This document shows positions 25,939 through 33,293 of a stretch of 64,000 bases of DNA, one piece after another. Positions within the stretch are counted from its first letter, which is position 1. Each line of letters starts with the position of its first letter. This stretch comes from Nostoc sp. JL33 (GTDB taxonomy: Bacteria; Cyanobacteriota; Cyanobacteriia; Cyanobacteriales; Nostocaceae): NCBI RefSeq assembly GCF_017114985.1, contig NZ_JABXKP010000090.1, positions 117,828 through 181,827 of the forward strand. The letters run 5' to 3'. The notes under the pieces were generated by a model, which was not told where the DNA came from, made no database searches, and saw nothing but the letters and a program-made list of their open reading frames with translations. Both the position numbers and the translations under genes were made by a program.

Positions 25939-26862
25939 TCACCTTCCACACAACCCCACCAAAACCCGCGCCAAAGCCTGCACCATCGGACGAGAAGAAA
26001 CATCCTCTCCCCTTTTGAGGCAATGAATACTACCAGTTAGCGATGGTGATTGGCTAACAATCTCATCTTCGTTTCCGTGATAATCACTATGAAGATTGGC
26101 AATGATATGTATATTCAAATCCCGACAAAACTCTTCCCATAGCGGAACTTCTTCCTTGCCGCGATCGCCTGCTAAAATCACTGCATGAGTGGCTTCACGC
26201 ATAATCAACCGATTTTCTTCAGTAATTTTCCCACCCACATCAATGATATTGAGTGGTGTATTAGCACTCCGTACCCAACCCGCAGCTTTGTGTGCAAACT
26301 CTGGGGTGAACTGGGCTTTATACTCATCCTTCAATCGTCTTGCTAAATCTGGATCTCGCCGTGCGGCATCAGAAAACCATGCACCTTCGCCATCAGGACA
26401 AGCTGTAATCACATAAGGATACGGTGCGCCTTCAATCTGAGAGATTGCTTGCTTTAAACCTTCACGCAGACATGACTTACCAGACTGTGGCGGGCCACAA
26501 AGCACAAGTTTGAGAATTGGTTTACTCTTGTGGGGTTCATCCGTTTCAATTAGTTCGCCTATCTTGTATGCCGGAGTTTGAGAAATCGCTGTAATAAAAG
26601 TCTTGTATCCTGGTCTACCAATCTTAGGATCAAAAACAGCGATCGCACCATAAAGCTGAGATATCTTATGGGCTATCAGATAACTCACAGCCACAGATGC
26701 TGGGCCATCAATCTTTAGTAGTTTTCCTCCAGAAAGTTCACCCGATACGACCATTTCATCTAAACGTATCGCTGCATCTCGTATTACTTGATCGCCATTA
26801 GCAGGTTTACCAAACTTGACTTTTAGAACGTCGCCTTCCAGACTTATGTGATACGTTGTCAT
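25939..26862 (-). CDS. csx3: Csx3 ring-nuclease-like domain fused to a P-loop ATPase
   Basis: 307 residues. Residues 1-108 are a Csx3 domain: HKISQLYGAIAVFDPKIG holds the conserved histidine and aspartate region. Residues 115-307 form a P-loop domain with Walker A CGPPQSGKSC near 125 and NIIDVGGKI as probable Walker B/G3. Csx3 (Crn3) from Archaeoglobus degrades cyclic tetra-adenylate, switching off type III signalling. The ATPase part has no established function to my knowledge. It lies between a stand-alone csx3 (44-bp gap) and cas10. A role in ending or tuning the cOA response is inference. Confidence 0.88.
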   Translation of the reverse strand: MTTYHISLEGDVLKVKFGKPANGDQVIRDAAIRLDEMVVSGELSGGKLLKIDGPASVAVSYLIAHKISQLYGAIAVFDPKIGRPGYKTFITAISQTPAYKIGELIETDEPHKSKPILKLVLCGPPQSGKSCLREGLKQAISQIEGAPYPYVITACPDGEGAWFSDAARRDPDLARRLKDEYKAQFTPEFAHKAAGWVRSANTPLNIIDVGGKITEENRLIMREATHAVILAGDRGKEEVPLWEEFCRDLNIHIIANLHSDYHGNEDEIVSQSPSLTGSIHCLKRGEDVSSRPMVQALARVLVGLCGR

Positions 26863-26906
26863 ACAATTTGTTAGTAACTACATTTACCTCCTCCATCAGT
26901 CAAATA

Positions 26907-27212
26907 TCAATCAATTAAGTCTCCTAGTTTATACGATGGATTGTGTGTGATACAAATGACATATTTACCTAATTTCGGATCGTAAAAAGCAACTGCTCCG
27001 TAAATATGAGCAAGCTTATGTGCTAAAACAAATGCTACAGGGATAGAAATAGGCCCATTAATTTTGAGTAACGACCCTCCTGTAAGTTCTCCTGATGTTG
27101 CCATTTCCTCCAATCTGGCTGCTGCATCCTTTACAATCTGGTCATTTTGGGCAGGTTCTCCAAAATTTACACGTAAAATTCCGTCTTTTAGCTCAATTTT
27201 GTACGTACTCAT
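26907..27212 (-). CDS. csx3: Stand-alone Csx3 (candidate cOA ring nuclease)
   Basis: 101 residues, one Csx3 domain: FGEPAQNDQIVKDAAARLEEM, shortened here to its key parts FGEPAQND and DAAARLEEM, followed by AHKLAHIYGAVAFYDPKLG and YVICITHNPSYKLGDLI. It is closely similar to the first third of the next gene, so the two are paralogues. Probably the first gene of the effector operon. A candidate -10 (TATGAT on the minus strand, 27240-27245) and a perfect palindrome (27253-27272) lie upstream. Confidence 0.88.
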   Translation of the reverse strand: MSTYKIELKDGILRVNFGEPAQNDQIVKDAAARLEEMATSGELTGGSLLKINGPISIPVAFVLAHKLAHIYGAVAFYDPKLGKYVICITHNPSYKLGDLID

Positions 27213-27239
27213 TACCTTTAAGCTTTATTTGATGGGTAG

Positions 27240-27245
27240 ATCATA
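27240..27245 (-). promoter_or_regulatory. Candidate -10 box of the csm operon
   Basis: TATGAT on the minus strand, 28 bases before the csx3 start. The palindrome at 27253-27272 occupies the region where the -35 element should be. Based on sequence likeness only. Confidence 0.4.
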
Positions 27246-27252
27246 CACGCAC

Positions 27253-27272
27253 TTGGAAGGAGTGTCTTCCAA
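27253..27272. promoter_or_regulatory. Perfect palindrome TTGGAAG-N6-CTTCCAA, candidate operator
   Basis: Seven-base arms with a six-base spacer (GAGTGT), located between divergent csx3 and the WYL-type regulator gene. The position just upstream of both genes suggests an operator for a dimeric regulator, most simply the neighbouring WYL protein. The palindrome itself is directly visible; its function is inferred. Confidence 0.6.
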
Positions 27273-27276
27273 TACG

Positions 27277-28713
27277 ATGTATCTTAATATTGTTATATTT
27301 ATCGAGATTCGGGTGGTGTCTGAACTAGTTTTTCAGGATGTTCCCCAAGTTGAACTATTGCAGTGCTTAGGACGCGGATATCTTAAGCAAAACCTGCTGC
27401 GAGCAATTCGGTTGTGGGTGTGGCTGCGTTCGTTATACGGCTCCGAAGGAGCATCGCTCTACGGTGACAATCAAGACCGTATAATTTTAGATGACTCTTT
27501 TTCTTACGCAGACTGGCGCAATGCATTCTTTAGTCCCACACATCCTAAAGGAGAAGAAATTCCCCTCGTACATGACTCTCATTGCCCCTGTGCCAAAACC
27601 ACAGCTCAATGGTTGTTTAATGAAAAAACAGGAATAGTTGCTAGCCAGTGGCAGAAATCAATACTTGCTTACACTGGTATTGACGCATCGACTTTAGATA
27701 AACTGTTACAGCAGCGTTTGTTTGGCGTAACTCGGCGTTCCTTGCAAGCTGATTTGGAAATTCTCGCTCAACTGGGTTGGCTTGTATACAAATACCAGAA
27801 ATATTACCGGGTGTGCGAGTTTCCACCACATCCCATAACTGCTAAAGATGACGTTATCATTACCAAAATTGCTGCTTATGAATTGAACTTCATGCATGAA
27901 GATTTAGTAGCGATCGCAGAATATCATTCTCAAAAAATCAATGGTGTCCAACGCTTTTTTTTGAAACTCGATTATGTGATTCCCCGTAGTACCCTAGACG
28001 CGGTTGGGGATTGGGAATACGAGTTAAGACAACTTTGGGCTAAAACTCCAGTTCCACCGATTGAACTTACTTATGGTAGTGCCAAACTTAGGGACAAGGT
28101 TGATTGTATCGTTTATCCCGTATGCATCTACTACGTACAGAGAGCGGTTTATCTGTGTGCCTATGGACAAAGCCCTGGAAAACAAAGTGATTGGTATAAC
28201 TTTCGCCTTGACCATATTCAAAGTATGATTCCTTTAGACTGGACAAACCCTAATCTACCTGTGAATCTACAACAGCAGTTTCAGCAAACATCCTTGCCTA
28301 GTCCAGATGATATTGCTTTAAAAATGTCTAAAGCTTGGGGATTTGATTTCTACTTACCTTCACAATTGATGTTACTGCGATTTGAAAAAGAGTTTTGCGA
28401 TCGCTATGTTAAAGGTACTGAACGCCACGAAACTTTTGAAGAAATCAGTTACCAGCAAGTACAGCGTCTAATTAAACGTGAAATCAAACAGCCTCAACAA
28501 CAGCAGGCTTTACTAAAAATCCTTAGCAAGCGATCGCCAACAGATGCTTACTATCAAGTATTCATCCGCTATCAAGATAACGAACACAGAGACAACAACA
28601 TCGTCATGCGTTTACGAGCATGGCAACCAAAAGTTGAAGTCTTAACACCTTGGGATTTACGACAAAGTTTTGCTGCTGATATCGCCACCCAATTTCAGCT
28701 TTATCACAATTAA
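27277..28713 (+). CDS. WYL-type CRISPR-associated regulator (TIGR03985-like)
   Basis: About 478 residues from ATG 27277. A GTG at 27316 giving VSELVFQDVPQVELL is an alternative that better fits conservation and would leave the palindrome in the leader. The open frame extends further upstream over csx3 but that part is antisense to it. The helix-turn-helix-like FGVTRRSLQADLEILAQLGWL is near residue 155, and the middle and end carry WYL-like segments (YYRVCEFPPHP, VYLCAYGQSPG). This composition matches the cyanobacterial CRISPR-associated family TIGR03985. It is divergent from the csm operon, the usual position of a controlling regulator. A dispersed repeat (27432-27470) adds residues in frame. 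Confidence 0.82.
   Translation: MYLNIVIFIEIRVVSELVFQDVPQVELLQCLGRGYLKQNLLRAIRLWVWLRSLYGSEGASLYGDNQDRIILDDSFSYADWRNAFFSPTHPKGEEIPLVHDSHCPCAKTTAQWLFNEKTGIVASQWQKSILAYTGIDASTLDKLLQQRLFGVTRRSLQADLEILAQLGWLVYKYQKYYRVCEFPPHPITAKDDVIITKIAAYELNFMHEDLVAIAEYHSQKINGVQRFFLKLDYVIPRSTLDAVGDWEYELRQLWAKTPVPPIELTYGSAKLRDKVDCIVYPVCIYYVQRAVYLCAYGQSPGKQSDWYNFRLDHIQSMIPLDWTNPNLPVNLQQQFQQTSLPSPDDIALKMSKAWGFDFYLPSQLMLLRFEKEFCDRYVKGTERHETFEEISYQQVQRLIKREIKQPQQQQALLKILSKRSPTDAYYQVFIRYQDNEHRDNNIVMRLRAWQPKVEVLTPWDLRQSFAADIATQFQLYHN
27432..27470. repeat. In-frame dispersed repeat in the WYL gene
   Basis: tatacggctccgaaggagca and the following tcgctctacggtg form a hairpin-capable repeat, coding for an insert near LYGSEGASLYGD. 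Confidence 0.55.
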
Positions 28714-28789
28714 TAATCACTATGACAACAGCAAAATTGACCGAAGATTTGAATCAGCATTAGTCTACACAACTCGTCTCAATGCTTTA

Positions 28790-28871
28790 GGACTTACGCA
28801 AAATATCTCTCAAACTCTGATTTCTCTGTGTCCTCTGCGTCTACGCTATTCCGTAACTCGTGCGTAAGTCC
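28790..28871. mobile_element. MITE-like element with ggacttacgca ends
   Basis: 82 bp bounded by ggacttacgca and its exact reverse complement tgcgtaagtcc. Same ends as the 207-bp element at 7508-7714. It lies between the convergent WYL and monooxygenase genes. Confidence 0.78.
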
Positions 28872-28876
28872 TGTGC

Positions 28877-30151
28877 TTATACTTTCGGTGAATCTAGGAG
28901 CAATTTCTTCGCAAACCATATCCACAAGCTATTCTCGCGCAGCACTTGTATATAGTTGGCAGAGACTTGATTGAGCCGAGCAAAGATGCTTGGCTGTCTT
29001 AGTACAACGACCCATAGCAACGTGGTAACTTTGTAGAGAAGCCCCAACCAACCGTGGTAAAAGATTAATGCAATCAGGCTCAGGTCAGAAGCAGCATGAC
29101 CTTCTTCGACTTGTTGAGCAGAAAACTCAGGTAAAACGATCGATAATTGATCGCCGTGCTGCCCAAGCAATGAGTCAAGGACAACTGCATCCGCGATCGC
29201 GGCGGTGCAACCTTGTCCCAAAAGACTAAACATCCCATGTGCAGCATCTCCAATCAGTACTGCCCGACCATCCAAGTCATGATAGCAGCGAGATTTACTC
29301 CAGTATTCATGCCCCGCCTGGGCTGCCAGGAATGCCGCAGCTTGATCGACATCAAGCTTGGGTGCAACCAAGTTTTTTGGAAACATCTCCTGTAATAACT
29401 GCTGTAATTCCTCTACGGTTGTAATTCCACAGGGATTGATCCGATCACTGCTGCCTACTGGTTGCCAGAAAATCAACGCACTAAAATTACCATCTTTTTG
29501 CGGTAAGCAGGCACCAAAAACAAGACCAAATTGAGCGCTTCGCTTTTCAAGTCGAATGATCCGAGGTGGAGATTGTTGTAGTTCTGGCTGCATGGGTAGT
29601 TGCAGTACTTTCCATACCTGTGGTCGTTGCTGCTGTTGAAAATCGGTTTCGTCTGGTTTTGAGATGATCATGGCACTTCGGATGGTCGAGTGAATTCCAT
29701 CTGCGCCCACTAGCAGATCATAGGCTACTGTTTCATAACCAGATTCTCTCTCAATCTCGACCTTACGACCTGCGAGATCAACATTGACGACTGAAACGTT
29801 AAAGTGTAGCGATAGCCGTGAACTCTCATCAGAGGTTCGATTGCCATAACATGTCAGTAGCGAACGCACGAGTAAAGCACACAGAGTTTGACGCGGAATC
29901 AAAATAAGTCTAGCGCCCGTAAATTCAATCCCTTCAGAGGCTAACTGCTCTGTTAGCCCTTCAATACTGTTCAACCAATGCTGTACTCTTGCGCCTAATC
30001 CCAAGCCGAATCCCCGACTGTCTGCATACTCTAAATCAGTCGGATTTTGATTACAGTCATAGAGTTGTACCGTATGGCTTGGGCTAAGGGCGAGTAATCG
30101 ATGGGCTAAAAATAGACCAGCTGGCCCTGCACCAACAATGACGATATTCAT
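28877..30151 (-). CDS. FAD-dependent monooxygenase (aromatic hydroxylase type)
   Basis: About 424 residues from ATG 30151; the open frame continues to a TTG at 30202, but MNIVIVGAGPAGLFLAHRL is the natural N-terminus (Rossmann GxGxxG). The second FAD motif is GDAAHGMFSLLGQGCTAA near 290, and DLLVGADGIHS is the DG motif near 155. A C-terminal hydrophobic stretch (GWLGLLYKVTTLLWVVVL) suggests membrane association, as in kynurenine monooxygenase-like enzymes. The substrate is unknown. No cluster partners are evident. Confidence 0.87.
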   Translation of the reverse strand: MNIVIVGAGPAGLFLAHRLLALSPSHTVQLYDCNQNPTDLEYADSRGFGLGLGARVQHWLNSIEGLTEQLASEGIEFTGARLILIPRQTLCALLVRSLLTCYGNRTSDESSRLSLHFNVSVVNVDLAGRKVEIERESGYETVAYDLLVGADGIHSTIRSAMIISKPDETDFQQQQRPQVWKVLQLPMQPELQQSPPRIIRLEKRSAQFGLVFGACLPQKDGNFSALIFWQPVGSSDRINPCGITTVEELQQLLQEMFPKNLVAPKLDVDQAAAFLAAQAGHEYWSKSRCYHDLDGRAVLIGDAAHGMFSLLGQGCTAAIADAVVLDSLLGQHGDQLSIVLPEFSAQQVEEGHAASDLSLIALIFYHGWLGLLYKVTTLLWVVVLRQPSIFARLNQVSANYIQVLRENSLWIWFAKKLLLDSPKV

Positions 30152-30215
30152 ATTAGTTTTGAATGCGTGAATGCGTGAATTGTTAATCTCTCCTATGCCC
30201 AACGCCCCCTCACAT

Positions 30216-31517
30216 CTACATCAACTCCATCTCCCGCAAGCCCTGGCGTAGTCTTTTGGCCTCTTCGGGATTATAGATTTCATGAAGGGCGATCGCTTTT
30301 CTAAAAGCTGTTAAACTATCTTGATGATTGCCAACTTTCAGCAACACTACCCCTAAATTTTGATACGCTTCGGCATAATTGGGATTTAACCCGATTGCAT
30401 TTTTATAACATGCGATCGCGTCTGTAAATAAACCCAAAGCCTTAAATATCATCGCCAAATTATAATGTCCAACAACAAAAGTAGGGTCAATTTTCAAAGT
30501 TGTGGCGTAAGCAGTTTTCGCACCGTTGAAATCTCCTGCTGCTTTGAGTAAGTTACCCAAGTTGTTGTATGCTCCTAATTTGAGCATGGGGTAAATTGGC
30601 AATTTGATCGCAGCTTGATAGTGCGAAATAGCCTGTGGGGATTTTTGCAACCGACTGTAGGCAATGCCTAAATGATAGTGGAGTTCATATAAAATATCGT
30701 AGTTTTCTTCCACACCCTGGCGAATAGAATTGCCTGCGGCTACACGACCAAAGTCCGCCTGCACGGACTGAGGATTTTCCAACCCGCCTACGCGGGTTTG
30801 GTTTGTGTAGCCGCGACTTGCAGTCGCCCTTTGTAATCCGCGCTTCAGCAATTCCATACCTTGGGAAATTTTCCCAGTTTCTACATACAATGCCCCTAAT
30901 TTACTGCAAACATAGGGATCATCAGGATGAGTCGCGAGAAACCCTGACATCGCCGTAGCTGCTTTGGCATATTTGTTATTTTGAGCGATCGCACTTTTTT
31001 GATATCCTGTGTGTAAAAGTGCCACCCCTGGTAAATAACCTACTTGCCAATGGGGTTCTTTGGTTAAAATTGCTGACACACTATCATCTACTAAGGCATG
31101 GTAAGGACGGTCAAAATGAATATCTGGATGATTACGGAACAGCCTAGAAACCAGAGAATAAGGAGATTGTTCTGCACCAACTTCCTGGCGGACGAGGTTG
31201 ATAAGTAGGTATTCATCTCTAGCGATCGCCTCTCGCAATTGCGGTACAATTGCTGCTGTCAGAGTTTCATCAGCATCTAATACCAAAATCCAATCACCAC
31301 TGACATATTTTAGAGCTGCATTGCGGGCAGCACTGAAGTCATTACACCATTTAAAATGATGGACTTTTGCACCGAGTTGTTGGGCAATATTGGGAGTGCG
31401 ATCGATTGAGCCTGTATCCAAGACTACCATTTCATCCACCACTTTCCTAACACTGTTCAGGCATTTGGCCAGTGTTGCTGCTTCGTTTTTCACAATCATG
31501 CACAGACTGAGTTTCAT
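30216..31517 (-). CDS. Family 2 glycosyltransferase with TPR repeats
   Basis: About 433 residues from ATG 31517; a TTG at 31541 is possible. The N-terminal GT2 domain shows LSLCMIVKNEAATLAKCL, VVLDTGSIDRT and the DADET metal site. After residue 190 come TPR repeats (AISHYQAAIKLPIYPMLKLGAYNNLGNLL is represented by its parts AISHYQAAIKL and GAYNNLGNLLKAAGD). Such proteins glycosylate proteins or polysaccharides; acceptor unknown. A dispersed repeat at about 30725-30845 inserts roughly 35 residues (NQTRVGGLENPQSVQADF) in the linker between TPRs. Frame and fold boundaries are intact. Confidence 0.87.
   Translation of the reverse strand: MKLSLCMIVKNEAATLAKCLNSVRKVVDEMVVLDTGSIDRTPNIAQQLGAKVHHFKWCNDFSAARNAALKYVSGDWILVLDADETLTAAIVPQLREAIARDEYLLINLVRQEVGAEQSPYSLVSRLFRNHPDIHFDRPYHALVDDSVSAILTKEPHWQVGYLPGVALLHTGYQKSAIAQNNKYAKAATAMSGFLATHPDDPYVCSKLGALYVETGKISQGMELLKRGLQRATASRGYTNQTRVGGLENPQSVQADFGRVAAGNSIRQGVEENYDILYELHYHLGIAYSRLQKSPQAISHYQAAIKLPIYPMLKLGAYNNLGNLLKAAGDFNGAKTAYATTLKIDPTFVVGHYNLAMIFKALGLFTDAIACYKNAIGLNPNYAEAYQNLGVVLLKVGNHQDSLTAFRKAIALHEIYNPEEAKRLRQGLREMELM
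30725..30845. repeat. In-frame dispersed repeats in the TPR-glycosyltransferase
   Basis: Contains gtccgcctgcacggac and acccgcctacgcgggt hairpins, followed by tagccgcgacttgcagtcgcc, all typical of local dispersed repeats. They lengthen the protein without a stop. Confidence 0.75.
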
Positions 31518-31967
31518 ATTGCCAATAAATTCTGGGTTCAAATTTTTTGCTTGCTGTTGTTACCAACTTTTATTTTGTGCCGATATCGCATCAAATCATC
31601 ATCTGGCAAGTTTTTGACAAAGGACAGGATAAGGATACTTTATTTGCCATCAAAAATCCTCAAGTTATACTTGTTATACAAGCTTACTGAAACTAACTCA
31701 AGATATATCTATCTTAGTTCCTTGACAATCTTTCTAAATAAGGCTAAAAATTCTTAACAGGGTGAGTCGCTACAAAGCCTGCTATATCAACCTGTAAAGT
31801 GTAATTTTGAACCATGTCATATTATTGACACATAGTATACATACCTTATTTATAGTAGTGAAATAAATTAATTTCTCATAGTTAATTTTCTGTTACAAAA
31901 ACCGGAGACACGAGTTTTTTAATGCTTGCATAACTATAATACACATTATATAAAGAGTCATATATGT
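31518..31967. other. Divergent promoter region between glycosyltransferase and pxcA
   Basis: AT-rich, no credible small gene. The palindrome TGTCA-N6-TGACA (31815-31830) is followed about 10-30 bp later by -10-like sequences (tatact/tatagt) upstream of pxcA. Confidence 0.5.
31815..31830. promoter_or_regulatory. Palindrome TGTCA-N6-TGACA upstream of pxcA
   Basis: Five-base arms with a six-base AT spacer, about 140 bp before the pxcA start. Candidate regulator site by symmetry only; it does not match the NtcA consensus. Confidence 0.35.
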
Positions 31968-33251
31968 ATGAAAAATTCATTCGCCAAAACAGCAAATTTC
32001 ATTCGCCAAAATATCAGAGAATATTTGCGATCGCTTAACCATTGGTTTTTAGATACGCCAGAAAGGGCACTCTTAGAAGCTCAACAAGCAGCTGAAAGAA
32101 TTAAAAATATTGAGAGAGAACATTTTGATAACAAAAAAATATCTTTAGAATCAGTAAAATATACTGAAAACGTGATGTCTTACTGGCAAGGATACCTTGA
32201 TAAAAATTTAACTATTATCAAGTTTAGGCTTGCAGAGTTCCGGCTTAGTCGGGGAATTGTCAATATATCTAATTCTGTTTTATTAGAAAAATTGAAGGTT
32301 ATTGATGAAGTTGTAGAGAAGTACGCTATCAAAGATCAACTAATTGATAATAGCGCATTACTATCAACTTCTCAAGCCATACAAATTAACCGGAGCAAAA
32401 TTAACAAACAGCCAGACTCATCTAATATTAATGATATTAAAGCAACACCTCCATCTCAAAAAACTGGAGCATTACCGAGTTCTATAGGCAAAAAAGTTAA
32501 TAGAGTTAAAGCAGATTTTGCCCCGCAGACAGAAGAAGAATTTATGAGGAATTACCGAATTTCTCGAAATAGGACAAGAATTGCTCTGAGATTTCTAATT
32601 ACTCTAATTATTGTACCCCTTTTAATTCAGAGTTTATCTAAATATTTTTTAGTAATTCCCATATTAGAAAGGGTTAGAGGAGATAATAAAATTCAAGTTT
32701 TTCTTAATTCTGATATAGAAAAAGAAGCTCTCCAGGAATTACATAATTATCAGCAACAATTGAAATTTGAATATTTAGTCAAGCAAGCGCCTCCACTTTC
32801 TTCAGAGGTAATCCAAGGAAGAATTAAAGACAAAGCAATGGAAATAGCTGATAATTTTCACATTAAAAGTAGTAGCGCTCTTAGCAATGTTTTTGCAGAT
32901 TTAATCTCACTCTTTTCTTTCGGTTTAATTATCGCTCTGAGCAAAAGAGAAATTGTGATTCTCAAGTCTTTTATGGATACCATTGTCTCTGGTCTCAGCG
33001 ATAGTGCTAAGGCTTTTTTGATTATTCTGTTGACAGATATATTTGTAGGGTTTCACTCACCAGATGGGTGGGAAGTCATTCTTGAAGGGTTAGCAGAACA
33101 TTTAGGTCTGCCAGCAACTAGAAATGTAATCTTTTTCTTTATTGCAACATTTCCTGTGATTTTAAATACTATCTTTAAATACTGGATATTCCGCTATCTA
33201 AGTCGTTTATCTCCATCGGCATTAGCTACATTAAAAGAGATGGACGATTGA
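31968..33251 (+). CDS. pxcA: Proton extrusion protein PxcA (CemA family)
   Basis: About 427 residues from ATG 31968 (a TTG at 31926 is less likely). A long polar N-terminal region starts with RQNIREYLRSLNHWFLDTPERAL, here the diagnostic parts being REYLRSLNHWF and TPERALLEAQ. Four membrane segments follow from about residue 205 (FLITLIIVPLLIQSL to VIFFFIATFPVIL), with FRYLSRLSPSALATLKEM at the end. PxcA supports light-induced proton release and thereby CO2 and nitrate uptake at the plasma or thylakoid membrane. The stop codon TGA coincides with the end of the IS1341-type element that follows. Confidence 0.92.
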   Translation: MKNSFAKTANFIRQNIREYLRSLNHWFLDTPERALLEAQQAAERIKNIEREHFDNKKISLESVKYTENVMSYWQGYLDKNLTIIKFRLAEFRLSRGIVNISNSVLLEKLKVIDEVVEKYAIKDQLIDNSALLSTSQAIQINRSKINKQPDSSNINDIKATPPSQKTGALPSSIGKKVNRVKADFAPQTEEEFMRNYRISRNRTRIALRFLITLIIVPLLIQSLSKYFLVIPILERVRGDNKIQVFLNSDIEKEALQELHNYQQQLKFEYLVKQAPPLSSEVIQGRIKDKAMEIADNFHIKSSSALSNVFADLISLFSFGLIIALSKREIVILKSFMDTIVSGLSDSAKAFLIILLTDIFVGFHSPDGWEVILEGLAEHLGLPATRNVIFFFIATFPVILNTIFKYWIFRYLSRLSPSALATLKEMDD

Positions 33252-33256
33252 CATAC

Positions 33257-33279
33257 TCCTCGGCGTAAACGCACGAGGA
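33257..33279 (-). ncRNA. Right-end hairpin, probable part of the TnpB omega RNA
   Basis: Stem tcctcg-gcg / cgc-a-cgagga with a four-base loop just beyond the tnpB stop. In this family the guide (omega) RNA comes from the tnpB 3' end and the right end; its guide would then be read from the sequence beyond the element, i.e. the end of pxcA. Inferred from the family. Confidence 0.5.
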
Positions 33280-33293
33280 TTCTAATTCATGGT

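Noticed and set aside
27064..27276. Upstream extension of the WYL gene over csx3
   Set aside because: The extension is antisense to a convincing csx3 gene and has no similarity to WYL proteins; the start is placed at 27277 or 27316.
17059..28876. CRISPR array near the Cas genes
   Set aside because: No regularly spaced 25-40-bp direct repeats seen in the intergenic regions; gcgatcgc and other dispersed repeats do not form an array.
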